Positions 26,070 through 37,392 of a stretch of 64,000 bases of DNA are shown here, in pieces. The notes beneath the pieces are model-generated. The model was not told where the DNA came from and did not search any database. It saw only the letters and a list, made by a program, of their open reading frames with translations. The DNA comes from Monosporascus cannonballus (taxonomy: Eukaryota > Ascomycota > Sordariomycetes > Xylariales). The first letter of the stretch is position 1; each line of letters opens with the position of its first letter. Made by a program: the position numbers and the translations under genes. Where the stretch lies: the NCBI GenBank assembly GCA_004154925.1, contig QJNS01000217.1:1-64000 (forward strand), given 5' to 3'.

Positions 26070-27490
26070 ATGGAACCACGGCCGCGACATATCATCATAA
26101 TAGGTGAGCTTGCTGATACTGTCTCTCTATTTCCTGTACTATATGGCGGCGACTAATCACGCAGTCGTCAGGCGGTGGGGTCATCGGCTGTACGACCGCC
26201 TACTATCTGACGCGCCATCCCTCCTTCAACCCTCTGATCCACCATATCACGTTGCTCGAAGCGACGTCCGTAGCAGCCGCCGCATCGGGGAAGGCAGGCG
26301 GACTCCTGGGTCTCTGGGCGTATCCGGAATGCATTGTTCCGCTCTCGTACCGCTTACACTCCGAGCTCGCGGCCGAACACGGCGGCGCTGAACGATGGGG
26401 TTACCGGCGCTTGGACTGCGGCCAGATATCCGCCGTGGTCAGGAAAGCCGACCTCGACGGCACATCGACGCCCAGGAAAGCGAAGTCTGCGACGCCCACG
26501 AAGCAAGAAAATAACGGGGTACTGCCAGTAGCGCAAAAGGAGTCGAATGGGCACAATGGGCAAGAAGAGCAGCACGAGGGACAGGAATGGCAGAAGCTTG
26601 TTAAGCAAGACAAGAAAGCCGCCGCACTCCTCCAGAGATCCAAGCTGCCCCCGGACCTCGACTGGATCAACGGTGGCCTCGTCCAGGAATACGCCGAGAT
26701 GGGCCAGCCCGGATTCACAGAGACGGCGCAGGTGCACCCCTTCCGGTTCACCCAGGCCATGGCGGCCCTGGCACGCGACGCGGGCACCGACATCCGCATC
26801 GGCGCCAAGGTGACCAGGATCGGACTGAACCAGGCCGAGACGGCCGTGACGAGCATCAGTTACCTGGACCGGGCGTCCAACGAGACGCAGACGGTCCTCG
26901 GCGTGACGGACGTCGTGGTGGCGGCGGGGCCGTGGACGGGGCGGGTGCTGCCGCGCGCCCGGGTGGAGGGGCTGCGCGCGCACAGCGTCGTCTTCTCGGC
27001 GCACGTGAGCCCGTACGCCGTCTTCACCAACATATCGCTGCCGTCGGACTGGGTGCCGGCGCACCGGGCGGTGCGGGGCCAGCGGCGGCGGCACCGCGGC
27101 AACGTGGACCCCGAGATCTACGCGCGTCCCGGCGGCGAGGTGTACGCATGCGGGGAGCCGGACCGCGCCGTGCCGCTGCCCGACACAGCCGACGCCGTAC
27201 GCACCGACGAGGCCCAGTGTGACGACATGGTCAGCTACATCGCCACGGTGAGCCCCGTGCTGGCCGCCGCCCCCGTCGCCGCCAAGCAGGCCTGCTACCT
27301 GCCGCAGCACGAAGGCGGGCCCCTCGTCGGCGCCACCTCGGTCACAGGGCTCTGGGTCGCTAGCGGCCACACCTGCTGGGGCATCCAGAACGGGCCCGGC
27401 ACGGGAAAGCTCATCAGCGAGTTCATCTTTGACGGCGTCGCCCGCAGCGCCGACGTGTCCGAGCTCGATCCCCGGAAGTTCGGCGTCTGA
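26070..27490 (+). CDS. TDA3-like FAD-dependent oxidoreductase (DAO fold), two exons
   Basis: Exon 1 is very short (26070-26103). After a 68-nt intron (26104-26171, donor GTGAGC, acceptor TCAG), exon 2 runs 26172-27490, giving 450 residues. The splice falls inside the dinucleotide-binding motif and restores it: HIIIIGGGVIGCTTAYYL at residues 7-24, the classic GxGxxG of the D-amino-acid-oxidase fold. SGKAGGLLGLW follows at about 50-60 and WGYRR near 87-91. The C-terminus has HTCWGIQNGPGTGK (from residue 411), the usual second FAD-contact region. Residues about 104-168 are a Lys/Gln/Glu-rich insert of low complexity. The pattern best fits fungal relatives of yeast Tda3, a putative oxidoreductase linked to endosomal traffic; the substrate is unknown. 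Members of the wider family oxidise amines and release hydrogen peroxide, but whether this one does is not shown. Confidence 0.88.
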
Positions 27491-29273
27491 GATCCGGCTT
27501 CGATCCTAACAGAAAGATTCCATCCATCTGTTGATAAGGAGGGGGTACGCGTGTGCGTGCGCGGGAGGAACCGAAGCGGTCACGGACGCAGCAGCAAACC
27601 CACTCCCCGTTCAAGCATCTATGTACATGTCACGTTCTCCAGGCGCGAGTCCTCTCCTCTCTATACCAACCCCGCAGATCCGGACGCCACGGGGTCTCAC
27701 AAGGTTTCGTGGAGAGATGCTAGCGGAGCGAAGAGGAACCGCGGATGCTGTGGCCTACCAAAGGAACCCATTTAATAATGGCCTTTTGGCGGGTTTCAGA
27801 GCGCGAGAACGGTGATCTTCTACGATAGACCATTACCTTCCTACGAATCAGAAGGGCGGGGCATGCCGAGCGCCGCGGGAACCCCCGCGCTTTCCCATGT
27901 AACACACACGCGCGCGCGCATCTTCAGGTTAACGAACGAGGTGGTCAACGCGCGGGGTTAATGGACGCGGGATGCGTTCGGTGCCGCAAGTCCCGCGGCC
28001 CTTATTGATGACCCCATCACTATTGTTATACAACCGGTCAAACAAAGATGGCCAGATAACGAGACGCGGTTAGTTAGCCGGCGCGGCGGGGGGGGGGCGG
28101 CGACATAATCACGTGAATAGCATACGCCCGCCAGCTTACGTTGTACCCATGTATATATAGAGATATATTTCATACGAACAGGAGAGCGTAGCGGTCGCGT
28201 GGGCGCGGTTGAGATAGACAAATGTTTATACTTAAGACACAAGACGCTGCGGAGGTGTGAATGGGGTTTCGATTCGTCTTTTGTGCTTGTTATTGTAACC
28301 ACCGTGGAATTTAATGATGCAGTCGTTCGCTAGTCGTGCCTCGTAGACACATAAAGGGAGCCGAAAGGGGGATAAGGGCGGTCTATGTATGCATAGACAG
28401 AGGAACCCCCGATCATCCAATCCCACGCCATCGTCATGATCTATATATACTTAGGTAGGGGTACATGATATAAGACAGGATAGGGGTAGAACGGGCTGGG
28501 CAAGTAAATACAGAAGCGGCTGTCGGTCTGCCTGCTTTACTTAGCCGCTCGCTTGCTCGTTTTGTCGGCTCATTTGGGGGGAGGAGATACAACAATTCCT
28601 AAACCCGGCTAACAGGCAATCAAGATGGGCCGCACCAGAGAATTGAGATGCATCGCTGCGTGCGCATATGAAGGTGTGTGTTCGATGTACGAATGTATTA
28701 TATCCTTGGATTCCAAACCAAGTAGATAGGCATGCATATACCGGTGACGATGTGATGCGACGATGCGGGGGGTCCAGGAGAACAAGAGGGATAGAGGCCC
28801 CCCTCCCGCCCGGGCGTGCAGATGCCGGGGTGGAAGTAAGGGGTAACATATAAACAAAAAGAAGAGCCGCATTATTCATTCGTTTGTTCCTGGGTCGCTA
28901 CCGTATACCCCTGCCCGCCCACCCCCAACCTAGCCCGAGTCTGCGGACCCCGTGATACCCATCAGTCCAAGGACGGCTAAGACGAGGAGCCCGAGAAATG
29001 CACGCCGGCCAATGTGCGTGTGCGCGTCGCTGCGCGGGTACGGTGCGCACGTACGTAACGTACGAGTTGCATATGGATACGACGTTGGGAGGTGCAGCGG
29101 CTAAATAGCAAAATAAAAGCAGGCTAACGAGCCGAGGACCAACATGATGACGCCCGGTAGACCTGGTGTGGTTTCACACATGCACGCGGAGAGAAGGGGA
29201 TCCCCACAGCATTTCGCTTTCCGGGTTGATGAGCGACAGGCGGAAATGGGTCGCACAGGGATCGGTAATCTAC
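27491..29273. other. intergenic region between convergent genes
   Basis: These 1.8 kb lie between the 3' ends of the FAD oxidoreductase (+) and the DapA-family aldolase (-), so mostly 3' untranslated and spacer DNA is expected. I see no gene. The sequence has runs of CGCG and CACACG near 27900-27930, a G-rich run near 28085-28100 and a few TAGGTA-type motifs. Confidence 0.7.
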
Positions 29274-30260
29274 CTATAGCTTCTTTTCGACATCCATGAC
29301 CTCCTTGATTCCCTTGGCGATGTAGGCCACTTTGGCCTGGTCGAGGCGCTTGAGCGGCCGCCGTGGGTACCCGCCATAGCCGTAATAGCTCTGGATGGCC
29401 TGCTTGGTGCCTGCAATGGCCGCCTTGGTAAGGAACCAGTCTCCCCGCGACAGGACCTTCTGCAACGCGATAGCCTCTTCCGTCTTGCCCTCGGCGTACA
29501 GGTTCCACACCTTGACGCACACCTTGGGCATGACGTTGGCGCCGCCGGCAATAATGCCACTACCGCCTGACGCCAGCGTCTGCACCGTGAAGTCGCACAT
29601 GCCGCCGAAAGCCATGTAACCGCTGCCCTCCGATTTGGGCGTCTTGGCGTCTACGGCGAGCGCGACGCGCGTGAGCTTCCCCGTATTGCCGCATGTGAAC
29701 TTAGTGCCGATTATGTTGGGGTGTTGAGCAAGCCGGATGAGGAGATCTGAGTCCATATCGACGCCGGACACCGCGCCAGGGTAATTGTACAGGATCAGAG
29801 GCAGCGGACTCGCGTCCGCCACGGCAACAAAGTACCCCTCGATGGTCTCTTCGTCCGTCTGTGCCCGATAGTAGCTGGGTGGGAGCAATAAGACATAGTC
29901 AGCACCCGCTTTGGCCGATTCCTTGACGAGTTCAATTGTCCCCTTCACGCTCCCCTCTGTGGCGCCAACCATGATTGGCGTCTGCGTGAACCCGGCCTCG
30001 TCCAAGGCTTCTCTGGTGGCACGAACCGCGGCGACTTTCTCCTCTCGGGAACAGTGGACGGCCTCGCCGTTGGAGCCCATGACGGTCAAGCCGGCTAAGC
30101 CGGCCTCGGCGAGGCGTACAGCATGCTGCTTGATGGTCGGGATATCAAGCTCCTCCGTCTGGGCATCGAAAAAGGTCATGGTAGGAGCGTATATACCGCA
30201 GGGCAGCGGCCTCCGCGTGGCCGTGTGGCCGTTGCTCGCATCACCGTTTGTGACAGTCAT
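29274..30260 (-). CDS. DapA-family class I aldolase, sugar-acid or hydroxy-oxoglutarate type
   Basis: A single-exon gene of 328 residues. It has the dihydrodipicolinate synthase/N-acetylneuraminate lyase pattern: GSNGEAVHCS (61-71, phosphate/carboxylate-binding loop), LYNYPG with the catalytic Tyr158, GTKFTCGNTG with the Schiff-base Lys187, and GIIAGGANVMPK near 244-255. Such enzymes cleave or join a 2-oxo acid and an aldehyde, usually with pyruvate as one partner. In fungi this family includes the last aldolase of D-galacturonate breakdown (LGA1/GaaC) and relatives of 4-hydroxy-2-oxoglutarate aldolase, and either role is possible. I chose the start at 30260 (MTVTNG). An upstream in-frame ATG near 30434 lies on the TATA box and gives a non-family extension. 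The divergent neighbour 3 kb away is a sugar-acid-reductase-like protein, which supports the sugar-acid reading. Confidence 0.88.
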   Translation of the reverse strand: MTVTNGDASNGHTATRRPLPCGIYAPTMTFFDAQTEELDIPTIKQHAVRLAEAGLAGLTVMGSNGEAVHCSREEKVAAVRATREALDEAGFTQTPIMVGATEGSVKGTIELVKESAKAGADYVLLLPPSYYRAQTDEETIEGYFVAVADASPLPLILYNYPGAVSGVDMDSDLLIRLAQHPNIIGTKFTCGNTGKLTRVALAVDAKTPKSEGSGYMAFGGMCDFTVQTLASGGSGIIAGGANVMPKVCVKVWNLYAEGKTEEAIALQKVLSRGDWFLTKAAIAGTKQAIQSYYGYGGYPRRPLKRLDQAKVAYIAKGIKEVMDVEKKL

Positions 30261-33200
30261 GATTGCTCGAGATGTGTAGGAAAGGTTTGGTGAGAGGTAC
30301 CGGTAGAAGATGACACGAACAGCGCAAACGGCGGCTGATGTACCCTGGAACAATGCACAGCTTTCAAGGAGAGAAGTCGACTCAAGGGGCGCCGAGAGGA
30401 AGAAATAATAAGGGAAGAAGGGGCAGCACTGCAATATTTATAAAGGGCGCCACCGGAGTAAGTCCCCGATAGTCGTAGAATGTTTTCCATAACCGAATAT
30501 CGATTGATCTCCTTATGCCGGCGACTTGCATCTATTGCCGGAGGTGGGTCAGCATGGTCCAGGAATGTGTAGTTAAAGTATAGTTAGCTTCAGGCTCGCA
30601 GGGACTTTCGTCCGAGGGAGGCGACCACCGGGGCTGCTTTTTTTTTCGTCGGACCAAAACAAGATGACCCAGTGAGACGAGCTAATGCCTCCAACTTTAC
30701 TAGTGAGGATAGAAACGGTCTCTCCGCAGAATCGCAAGACGTATGGACCCTAGCATGCTGGAGAGAAGAGGGCAGCATCTTCGCCCTCGGACCGGCACGT
30801 TGCGGCCCACTTGGACCTCGACCCTGATATAAAACCAATATAAGTATAAATAAGTCAAGAAATCACGCATTCCTCAGTATGCCCCTGGGATTTTAGGATA
30901 TGGATATAGCGAAGCCGTCGTCTACTACCCCATCCGTTATACGCATTGGTTTTCGGCCGCATGACTGGTAAGCTGCAGCAGGGGATCGAGACCAAAACCG
31001 GCGCTCACGAAGTCCTCGACTATTCGGATTGGTCGGATTGCAGGCTTGCATTCTCGGGCATGTTGCATCTAGCGATGCGTTTAGGAGAACAAGGTGCAAG
31101 CAGGACAAATGCAGAAGTGGCCGTCCCTTCGGGGAAAAAATGGATGGTTGGCTGGCTTTGCCCATGACGCAGCGCAGCCCATGTCAGTCCCGGATAGTTG
31201 ACCGGGCTAACGAGAAACGCAATGATCTGCGATGAAGGAAACATTTCATTTGTATGACCGGTCTTCTGTGTTATGTAATAGGAGAATGGCGGCAGTTAAG
31301 GTTGATGGACCAACAATACTTGATGACCAATGCCAGGAATAACTGCCGTGAGTGCTTACAACGCGTACGAGATAAAGCTCATCCCCTTTGAGGGACGTGA
31401 TGTCACTCTTACAAGACGAAGGTTCCGGTGACCTCTCATTAACACTCTATGAGCGGAGTGTTCGGGGCAGGGTGTGAAGTTGTATAGATGGGCAGTTGAG
31501 GGATGCCGTTGGGCTGCAGACCTAACTTAATCTGGAGATCAGGTGAAACGTGGTAGTTGCTGTCAGCTGTGATGTGGGGCAAAGAGGCTTCAGGACGATC
31601 ACGCTCTTCGAATGTTTGCTACCGAGTATCCAGTATTGTATCGCTGGATTTAGGTGCGGACATGTATGCGGTAACGGCATTAGTATGCCTTACCTAGGTG
31701 TGCTTACATATAGGTAGTTCTATGCATATAGAGGGGGTCGGCTAACTATTTAGACCTTGAAGAACAGCAAAGTTGCCGTCCTCAAGGATGAATTTGTAGC
31801 AGTTTCAAGAACTAAAGAAAAAAGCATAAGGAGTAGCATTATGTACAATGCAAAACCTTCAGCAGCCGATAGAAGTACTTACATACATTTATTGCTAAAA
31901 CTGTGATTATTGAAGTCTTCCGTACAGTAGTAGCACATTATGTCGATATCGGCGACCTCCCGGAAAATTACTGACAATAATTTTTCCTCGAATCAGAAAC
32001 GAGGCAAAAGCTGAGGTAAGCCATCAAAACGGCGAAGGCGCGGAGTTTACTGGGCCCTGGAATCCAGGCGCCACCTGCAGCACAACAGTATCGTGACCGT
32101 GGGGTATTAGCCGAAGGTTCTTAGCCGGCGCTGGGCTTATCAAACACCACATCTCGCAAAAGGGGTCTTGGAATGAACCTTCTTTGAGCCTATGTATTGA
32201 ATCATTGTAAAATGAATCCCAAGGCCTCATCTGGGTCGCTTTTGATATAGACGTCTGGGGATACCGAATACCATGAGTTACATAGTCTAGAGTGAAATTT
32301 CGCCCCTCATTCATCATCGTCGTCGGAACTCGAAAGAGTCCACATAAGAGGCGGGGCCGCGTTCACTATGCGAATAGACGTGGGGGCGGGGCACTAGGGA
32401 TAGGTACTCTAAGTTAGAGTGTACTCATCTACGTTAAAAAGCATGTTGCAGTTAGAAGTCTCACATTTTCCTATTTATCGTAGACGGGTGAACAATCGGT
32501 GAATGCAAATTGTTAGGTTTCTCACCGGTTGATGTTCGAAGTTCGTCATTTATCCTTTCGAATTTGACAGGTATAGACCTAAGGTAGGTAGGCATGTAGA
32601 CTGCAACGGGCAGTAACGGCTGCAGACCCTCCGATTGTGTAACAAAAAGGAGAGAGACTTCGCGCCGATGGCTTGCCTCGACTTCAAGATCCTCGTCTTT
32701 GGTTTAGGTAACTATAACGAATTTCCGAATACTTTAATGTCAGTTACGAGGTGCAGGTATATAGGTACATGTGGGGGCCTAGTCTAGTTTACTTGACAAG
32801 AGCGTGTCATGTAATAAGTTGAGGGCTAGTTCCTCCTTCAAAAGTCTACATGTATACGTAGGTAGGTTGCAATACGGTATCATTTTCAGCTGAGAGGGCC
32901 TGGACGAGTCTACCTACTGGAGCAGCCGGTTATCCCGGGGAACCCGACGCGTAGTTATGCCGAACTAGACATTATGCAATTCCCCAATCGCATGTCTCCT
33001 GTCTTCGATTGCCCCTTGCGAATTTTTCCGTGAGTAGCTGTTTTGGGGTCATTGGTCGTCGGGTGTCCGGGGTAGCTTCATTCGAGCTACGAGTAGTAAC
33101 TCCTAAGTCGCGTCGAGTCAAATAGCCTGGTATCGCGGGTTCCTTCTCCTCTTCGGGCTCGTCTTTGTCTCTTCAACCCCCTTTGACTATTTCGTGCTTG

Positions 33201-33278
33201 CCGTTTAGATCTTTGTAAGCCCAGTGCGTATACCCATTAGAAGCTGTATCTGCCGTCGCTAGAAGACAACTGGTCAAG
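30261..33278. promoter_or_regulatory. divergent promoter region, aldolase and Gfo/Idh/MocA gene
   Basis: Three kilobases separate the two divergently read start codons and hold both promoters. No gene is visible; one 97-codon open frame (32024-32317, minus) has no recognisable motif. A single CCTCCAA (30688-30694) matches the CCNCCAA core I recall for the galacturonate regulator GaaR, but one match in this length is expected by chance. TAGGTA-type motifs are frequent between 31.6 and 32.9 kb. Confidence 0.55.
30435..30442 (-). promoter_or_regulatory. TATA box for the DapA-family gene
   Basis: On the minus strand TATAAATA lies about 175 bases upstream of the aldolase start codon, a plausible spacing for a fungal promoter. 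It also argues against using the in-frame ATG at about 30434, which would overlap the box. Confidence 0.5.
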
Positions 33279-34702
33279 ATGGCAACCGAGGCGCTCAAGT
33301 CCGTCGTTGTGCCCGCTAGCGGCCAGGGGAAGCTGAACGTATTGATGGTATGTAGCCATCCGGATCTTGTTTCAGGTTAACATAGACAACTGACAGCCGT
33401 GAAGGTTGGAACTGGCGAGTACACTACAGGCTTCGTTGGCACGGGTGGTTCCGCCTCGGATAAGAAGGTCGGAGTCGTGGGCCTGACCCTATTCGATCTC
33501 CGCCGTAGAGGCAAGGTCGGCAGGCTCAGCATGGCTGGCACGAACGGCACCAAGTACCCAGCCATCAGTGAGTACCCCTTGAAGGATTGTTTCCCCGTAT
33601 CTTCCAGCATTCGGTTCGATGCTGAACCCGTGTAGGACAACATCTCGAGACAAATATCAGCAAAGTCTACAACGGGCTTGACGTGTCGTTCGAGTCATAT
33701 CCATCAGACGACGCCAAGGACCCAGAAGCCTACAAGGCTGCCATTGACGCTTTAAAACCCGGCGACGCCATCACCATCTTCACCCCAGATACTACACACT
33801 ACCCGATTGCCCTTTACGCAATCGAGAGGAAAATCCACGTCTTGATCACCAAGCCCGCCGTCAAGACTCTAGAGCACCACCAGGCTCTGCTGGAGGCGGC
33901 CAAGAAGCACGGCGTCTACGTCTACATCGAGCACCACAAGCGGTTCGACCCGACATACTCCGACGCCAGGCACAAGGCGCAAAAGCTGGGCGATTTCAAC
34001 TACTTCTACAGCTACATGTCCCAGCCGAAGTTCCAGCTCGAGACCTTCAAGGCCTGGGCGGGAATCGACTCAGACATCTCGTACTATCTAAACAGCCACC
34101 ACATCGACATCTGCGACTCCATGGTCCAGCAGTTCGGCTGGGTGCCCGTCAAGGTCGCCGGGTCCGCCGCCAAGGGCATCGCTGTTGGGCTCGGATGCAA
34201 CGAGGCCACCGAGGACACCATCACGCTGCTGGTGACCTGGAAGAAGAAGGGCGACCCGAGCAAGGTCGCCACCGGCGTGTACACGGCGTCATGGACGGCC
34301 CCCCAGAAAGCTGGCGTGCACTCGAACCAGTACTTCCACTACCTGGCCGAGGGCGGCGAGATCCGCGTCAACCAGGCAAAGCGCGGCTACGAAGTTGCCG
34401 ACGACTCGGCTGGCCAGCTGCAGTGGTTCAACCCCTTCTACATGAAGTACTCGCCGGACGAGGAGGGCAACTTCAACGGCCAGAGCGGCTACGGGTACAT
34501 CTCGTTCGAGAAGTTCGTCGATGGCTGCAACGCCATCAACGCGGGGCAGCTGAAGCCGGAGGACCTCGACGCGAGGCCGCTCCCCACGCTCAAGAACACC
34601 ATCGCCACGACGGCCATCCTCGAGGCCGGCCGGCGGAGCATAGACGAGGGCAGGGAGGTCCAGATCCAGGTGACGGACGACGGTGTCTGGAAGCTGATCT
34701 GA
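33279..34702 (+). CDS. Gfo/Idh/MocA oxidoreductase, D-galacturonate-reductase-like
   Basis: Three exons: 33279-33347, 33405-33567 and 33636-34702, giving 432 residues. Intron 1 (57 nt) starts GTATGT and ends in the less common AAG; intron 2 (68 nt) starts GTGAGT and ends TAG. Both joins keep phase and restore VLMVGTGEYTTGF (21-33), the Rossmann NAD(P)-binding loop. TKP (149-151) takes the place of the family's EKP, with the cofactor-site Lys150. EHHKRFDP follows at 176-183 and SHHID at 231-235 as the likely catalytic region. From memory, a Cryptococcus D-galacturonate reductase and many fungal proteins annotated that way share this architecture; the exact substrate cannot be read from sequence. 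No targeting signal is visible. Its divergent partner is a DapA-type aldolase, consistent with a sugar-acid pathway. Confidence 0.88.
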
Positions 34703-35681
34703 GCCCATTTCCCACTGCTATATAGCGGAATACAAATTGGTTAAGCAAGTTATGCGTCTGTCGTGAGCGATATGCGTATAATACGGGAGCTTGTGGTCGT
34801 GTGGATTAATGGAAGGTAGATCGGAATGTCAATCGAGCAGGCCCGACACGGTATGATTGCCTTCCTAAACTGAAAGACTATGGCGAATTAGACAACGTGT
34901 ACTGCTTCTAGATTTTGCAACCTTTGATCGAGGATCACAAGCATCATGCACACTAGCCGTCGTCCGCCTGCAAAATATCAGCTTGAGGAAGAGAAGGAAG
35001 GGATGGCGTAGGAAGTAGACGGACGTCATGGTTCTCGGGCGCCTCTGACGGTCACCTCCCACTTGTTACGACTTCAGTCGTCCAGAAAAGCAGTGGTAGG
35101 TTTAGCTTTTGCATTTTCGAATAGTTCTGTTCTCTGTAATATCCTTCCGACGGGGCCATAGGCAGTACCTAGGCATTTTCAGTAGTTGCTGAAGCATCCA
35201 CTGACGGTGTTCATAGGCCTGTCGGACTTTTTGTTTAACCAACACAACAACAAACATGGGGTCTTCTCGTGAATGCACCATGGAGATTCCACGGAGGTCC
35301 GTCTCATTCAAGCGACGTCATTTTCAGGCTGGTGGCATTAGTCTCCCATTATATAACCGCTGATCGAACTTCTGAACATGTGCACAAGAATTTACATACC
35401 CTCACAGCGCATTTTCAACCCTATTCTCCTAAGCGGTGCCTCGCGGCTGCGGAAATTATAATTCACTCCTTCGTACCATTACTGCATCAGAGGGGAACAT
35501 ACAAAGGGGGGCGTTGCAGCGGCCCCGCTGCTTCTCGAACACGGGGGAGGTGTAGCAATGAGGACCGAAACCGGGGTAGAAACGCCTGCGAGCGATGGAG
35601 AAGCTGCTGGCGCGCCTACTGTGCTAGCCGGCACCGGGAGCACATCAGCAGGAGCCTACTTTCCCATCATCTTCAAGCTCT

Positions 35682-36045
35682 ACTCATCGTCGTCCGTGGC
35701 GTTCGCGGGGTCGGCGTCTTGCGGCGTGCACTTAGCCTGGGGCCTCAGTGGTCCATCGACAACCTGGAAGTTGGGCTGGGCAGTGGGGTTATAATGTTTT
35801 GCGCGGCCCCAGGCAGCCGGGCCCTGATGAAGTCGCCGTGCCAGCCGTAGCCCTCGGTATGGGAAGCAGCCGCGTCCCTCTGGCCAACCTCCAGGCCCCG
35901 TACCCGCAGAACAGCTGAGTGCCCGCAAGCTCCTCAGCGTCGGTCTACGACTTGGCGTTGGCGTTACCGGCAACAGTCTTGAAGACCCGCGGGCGGATTC
36001 CCGCCTGGTCGATGTTGCGATAGTACGCCTTGAAGTAATACCTCC
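35682..36045 (-). pseudogene. possible remnant of a secreted-protein gene (DUF1996-like)
   Basis: Read on the minus strand, this stretch has high GC and protein-like pieces in three frames. First comes YRNIDQAGIRPRVFKTVAGNA, then an in-frame TAG, then TDAEELAGTQLFCG. A second frame gives EGYGWHGDFI. A third gives HYNPTAQPNF and DGPLRPQAKC and ends in a stop near 35682. The GYGWHGDF and VAGNAN pieces remind me of the DUF1996 family of secreted fungal proteins, with much of the middle missing. At least one stop and two frame changes would make it non-functional. The family call is weak; it could be another secreted enzyme or a chance resemblance. Confidence 0.3.
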
Positions 36046-37230
36046 TACGTCCTGTTCCCCTCGTGGGTTTTTGGGTTATATATTGTTCCTTTCTGGACTG
36101 TCTGCGGTTTCACCATTTCTTGTCTTCTACCCCCCAACGTCGGATAGTATCTCATAGACTTGTTCTAGTAATGTTCTATCTTGCTTGTTCAAGACAGGAA
36201 TGTGTTCTCGTCTTCCAATATGCACTCGTAATTAGATAAGATCTCGACATGGCTACTAGATAAAAGTCGATTTGCGATTCATAAGGGGGGCAGTAACCTC
36301 GCCTAAGAGATAAGTAAAGTATAGCTCTTATTGCACAAATTTCATAGTCAAATCACATGAGAATCCGGACTACCAGGCCGTCTGGATGCCGTAAAGGCAC
36401 AGGGCTCCTGAGCTTCCCCAATATAGAAGTGAATAGTAGACAATGAGTCTGTTGAACCATAGCTTAACTATGTTTCACTTTTTCTTTTCGTCGAGACCAC
36501 GTATCGCCCACGGTGAGTCGTCTTTAGTCATCGGGGATCATCACCATTCATTGACATCGTAATGAAGCACTACCAAATACAATTATATTCTGTAAAGAGG
36601 TTTAGCTAGCAGTCCATCGGGCCTCATAAGTCAGCTCTACTTGGATGAAGCCAATTATTGGCAGAGCTGGGATCAGTTTAGACATGCCCGAAGTTGGGTA
36701 TCTCGATGGAAACTTCGTTGCGTGTTAAATGTACGGGGGTTGGTTCCATTCGCCCCTTTACCAGATCTTGAGGTAGGCCTTCATCACCGATTAGACATTA
36801 CAACAAGTACCTTATCTTCGCTATCCAGTTGGAATTCTGTCGCTTTTATATGCTTGACTCGGACCTTAACCTGCGTCACAGGATTCCGCACATTTTACAC
36901 ACTGGGATAGTGCCATGTCACGTCCGTCATCGGGGTCCAGATCAGTAGCGGCTTGTGTCTATCATCACCAGTTATGCTTGGAGGGGGTGCGGACTGCCGC
37001 ATATGGCTTCCCTGGGGTTACCGCTGCCTCTACCGACTCGGGTATTTTCTTGCCCAGGGGAGACGACGCTATGAAGGTTTGGTCTTGGGAGCACTAGCTG
37101 TAGACCGACGGCTATTACAGATACAGCAGCTGGAAGCGGGGCATTCAGCACGACCAAAATGGGGGACACAGCACAGACTGCACAGCTGTGAGGGAAAGAG
37201 GTCTTCCATAACTATATTTACGGCTACCCC

Positions 37231-37239
37231 TATATAAAG
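37231..37239 (+). promoter_or_regulatory. TATA box upstream of the 279-residue gene
   Basis: TATATAAAG lies about 155 bases before the start codon at 37393, on the same strand and at a plausible spacing. It supports the idea that this gene is transcribed. Confidence 0.5.
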
Positions 37240-37392
37240 CTATTCCATGCCAAGCTCATATCAACGCCACTATCATTCGGTCCCACCATGGACGTCACCA
37301 ACACACGCACATGGCAGGACGCTAAAAGAAATCTACCGCTCCCACAACGCAGACGTGGTGATAAGGGATATACTACCGGATAGTCTACATAT

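Larger units (their letters stand above)
34703..37392. other. intergenic region with a possible gene remnant
   Basis: These 2.7 kb hold the 3' end of the Gfo/Idh/MocA transcript, a possible broken gene at 35.68-36.05 kb (listed separately) and the promoter of the gene starting at 37393. Outside those I recognise nothing. Open frames of up to 193 codons near 35269-35850 on the plus strand run opposite to the remnant and are probably its antisense shadow. Confidence 0.65.

Noticed and set aside
26354..27370. 338-codon open frame on the minus strand
   Set aside because: It is antisense to the FAD oxidoreductase, whose motifs are clear. Its His/Arg/Gly/Val-rich text is a product of high GC in the sense gene.
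30261..30434. Upstream in-frame ATG adding 58 residues to the DapA-family protein
   Set aside because: The codon overlaps the TATA-like box, and the added residues do not look like the family. A short part of the extension could pass for a mitochondrial presequence, but no closer ATG exists.
30688..30694. CCTCCAA as a GaaR site
   Set aside because: A single match to a motif with six fixed bases is expected by chance in 3 kb on two strands.
32024..32317. 97-codon minus-strand open frame starting MMNEGRNF
   Set aside because: The text is somewhat protein-like, but I recognise no family and see no supporting promoter or intron structure.
34195..34725. 176-codon plus-strand frame and 139-codon minus-strand frame (34289-34708)
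   Set aside because: Both are shadows of the third exon of the Gfo/Idh/MocA gene.
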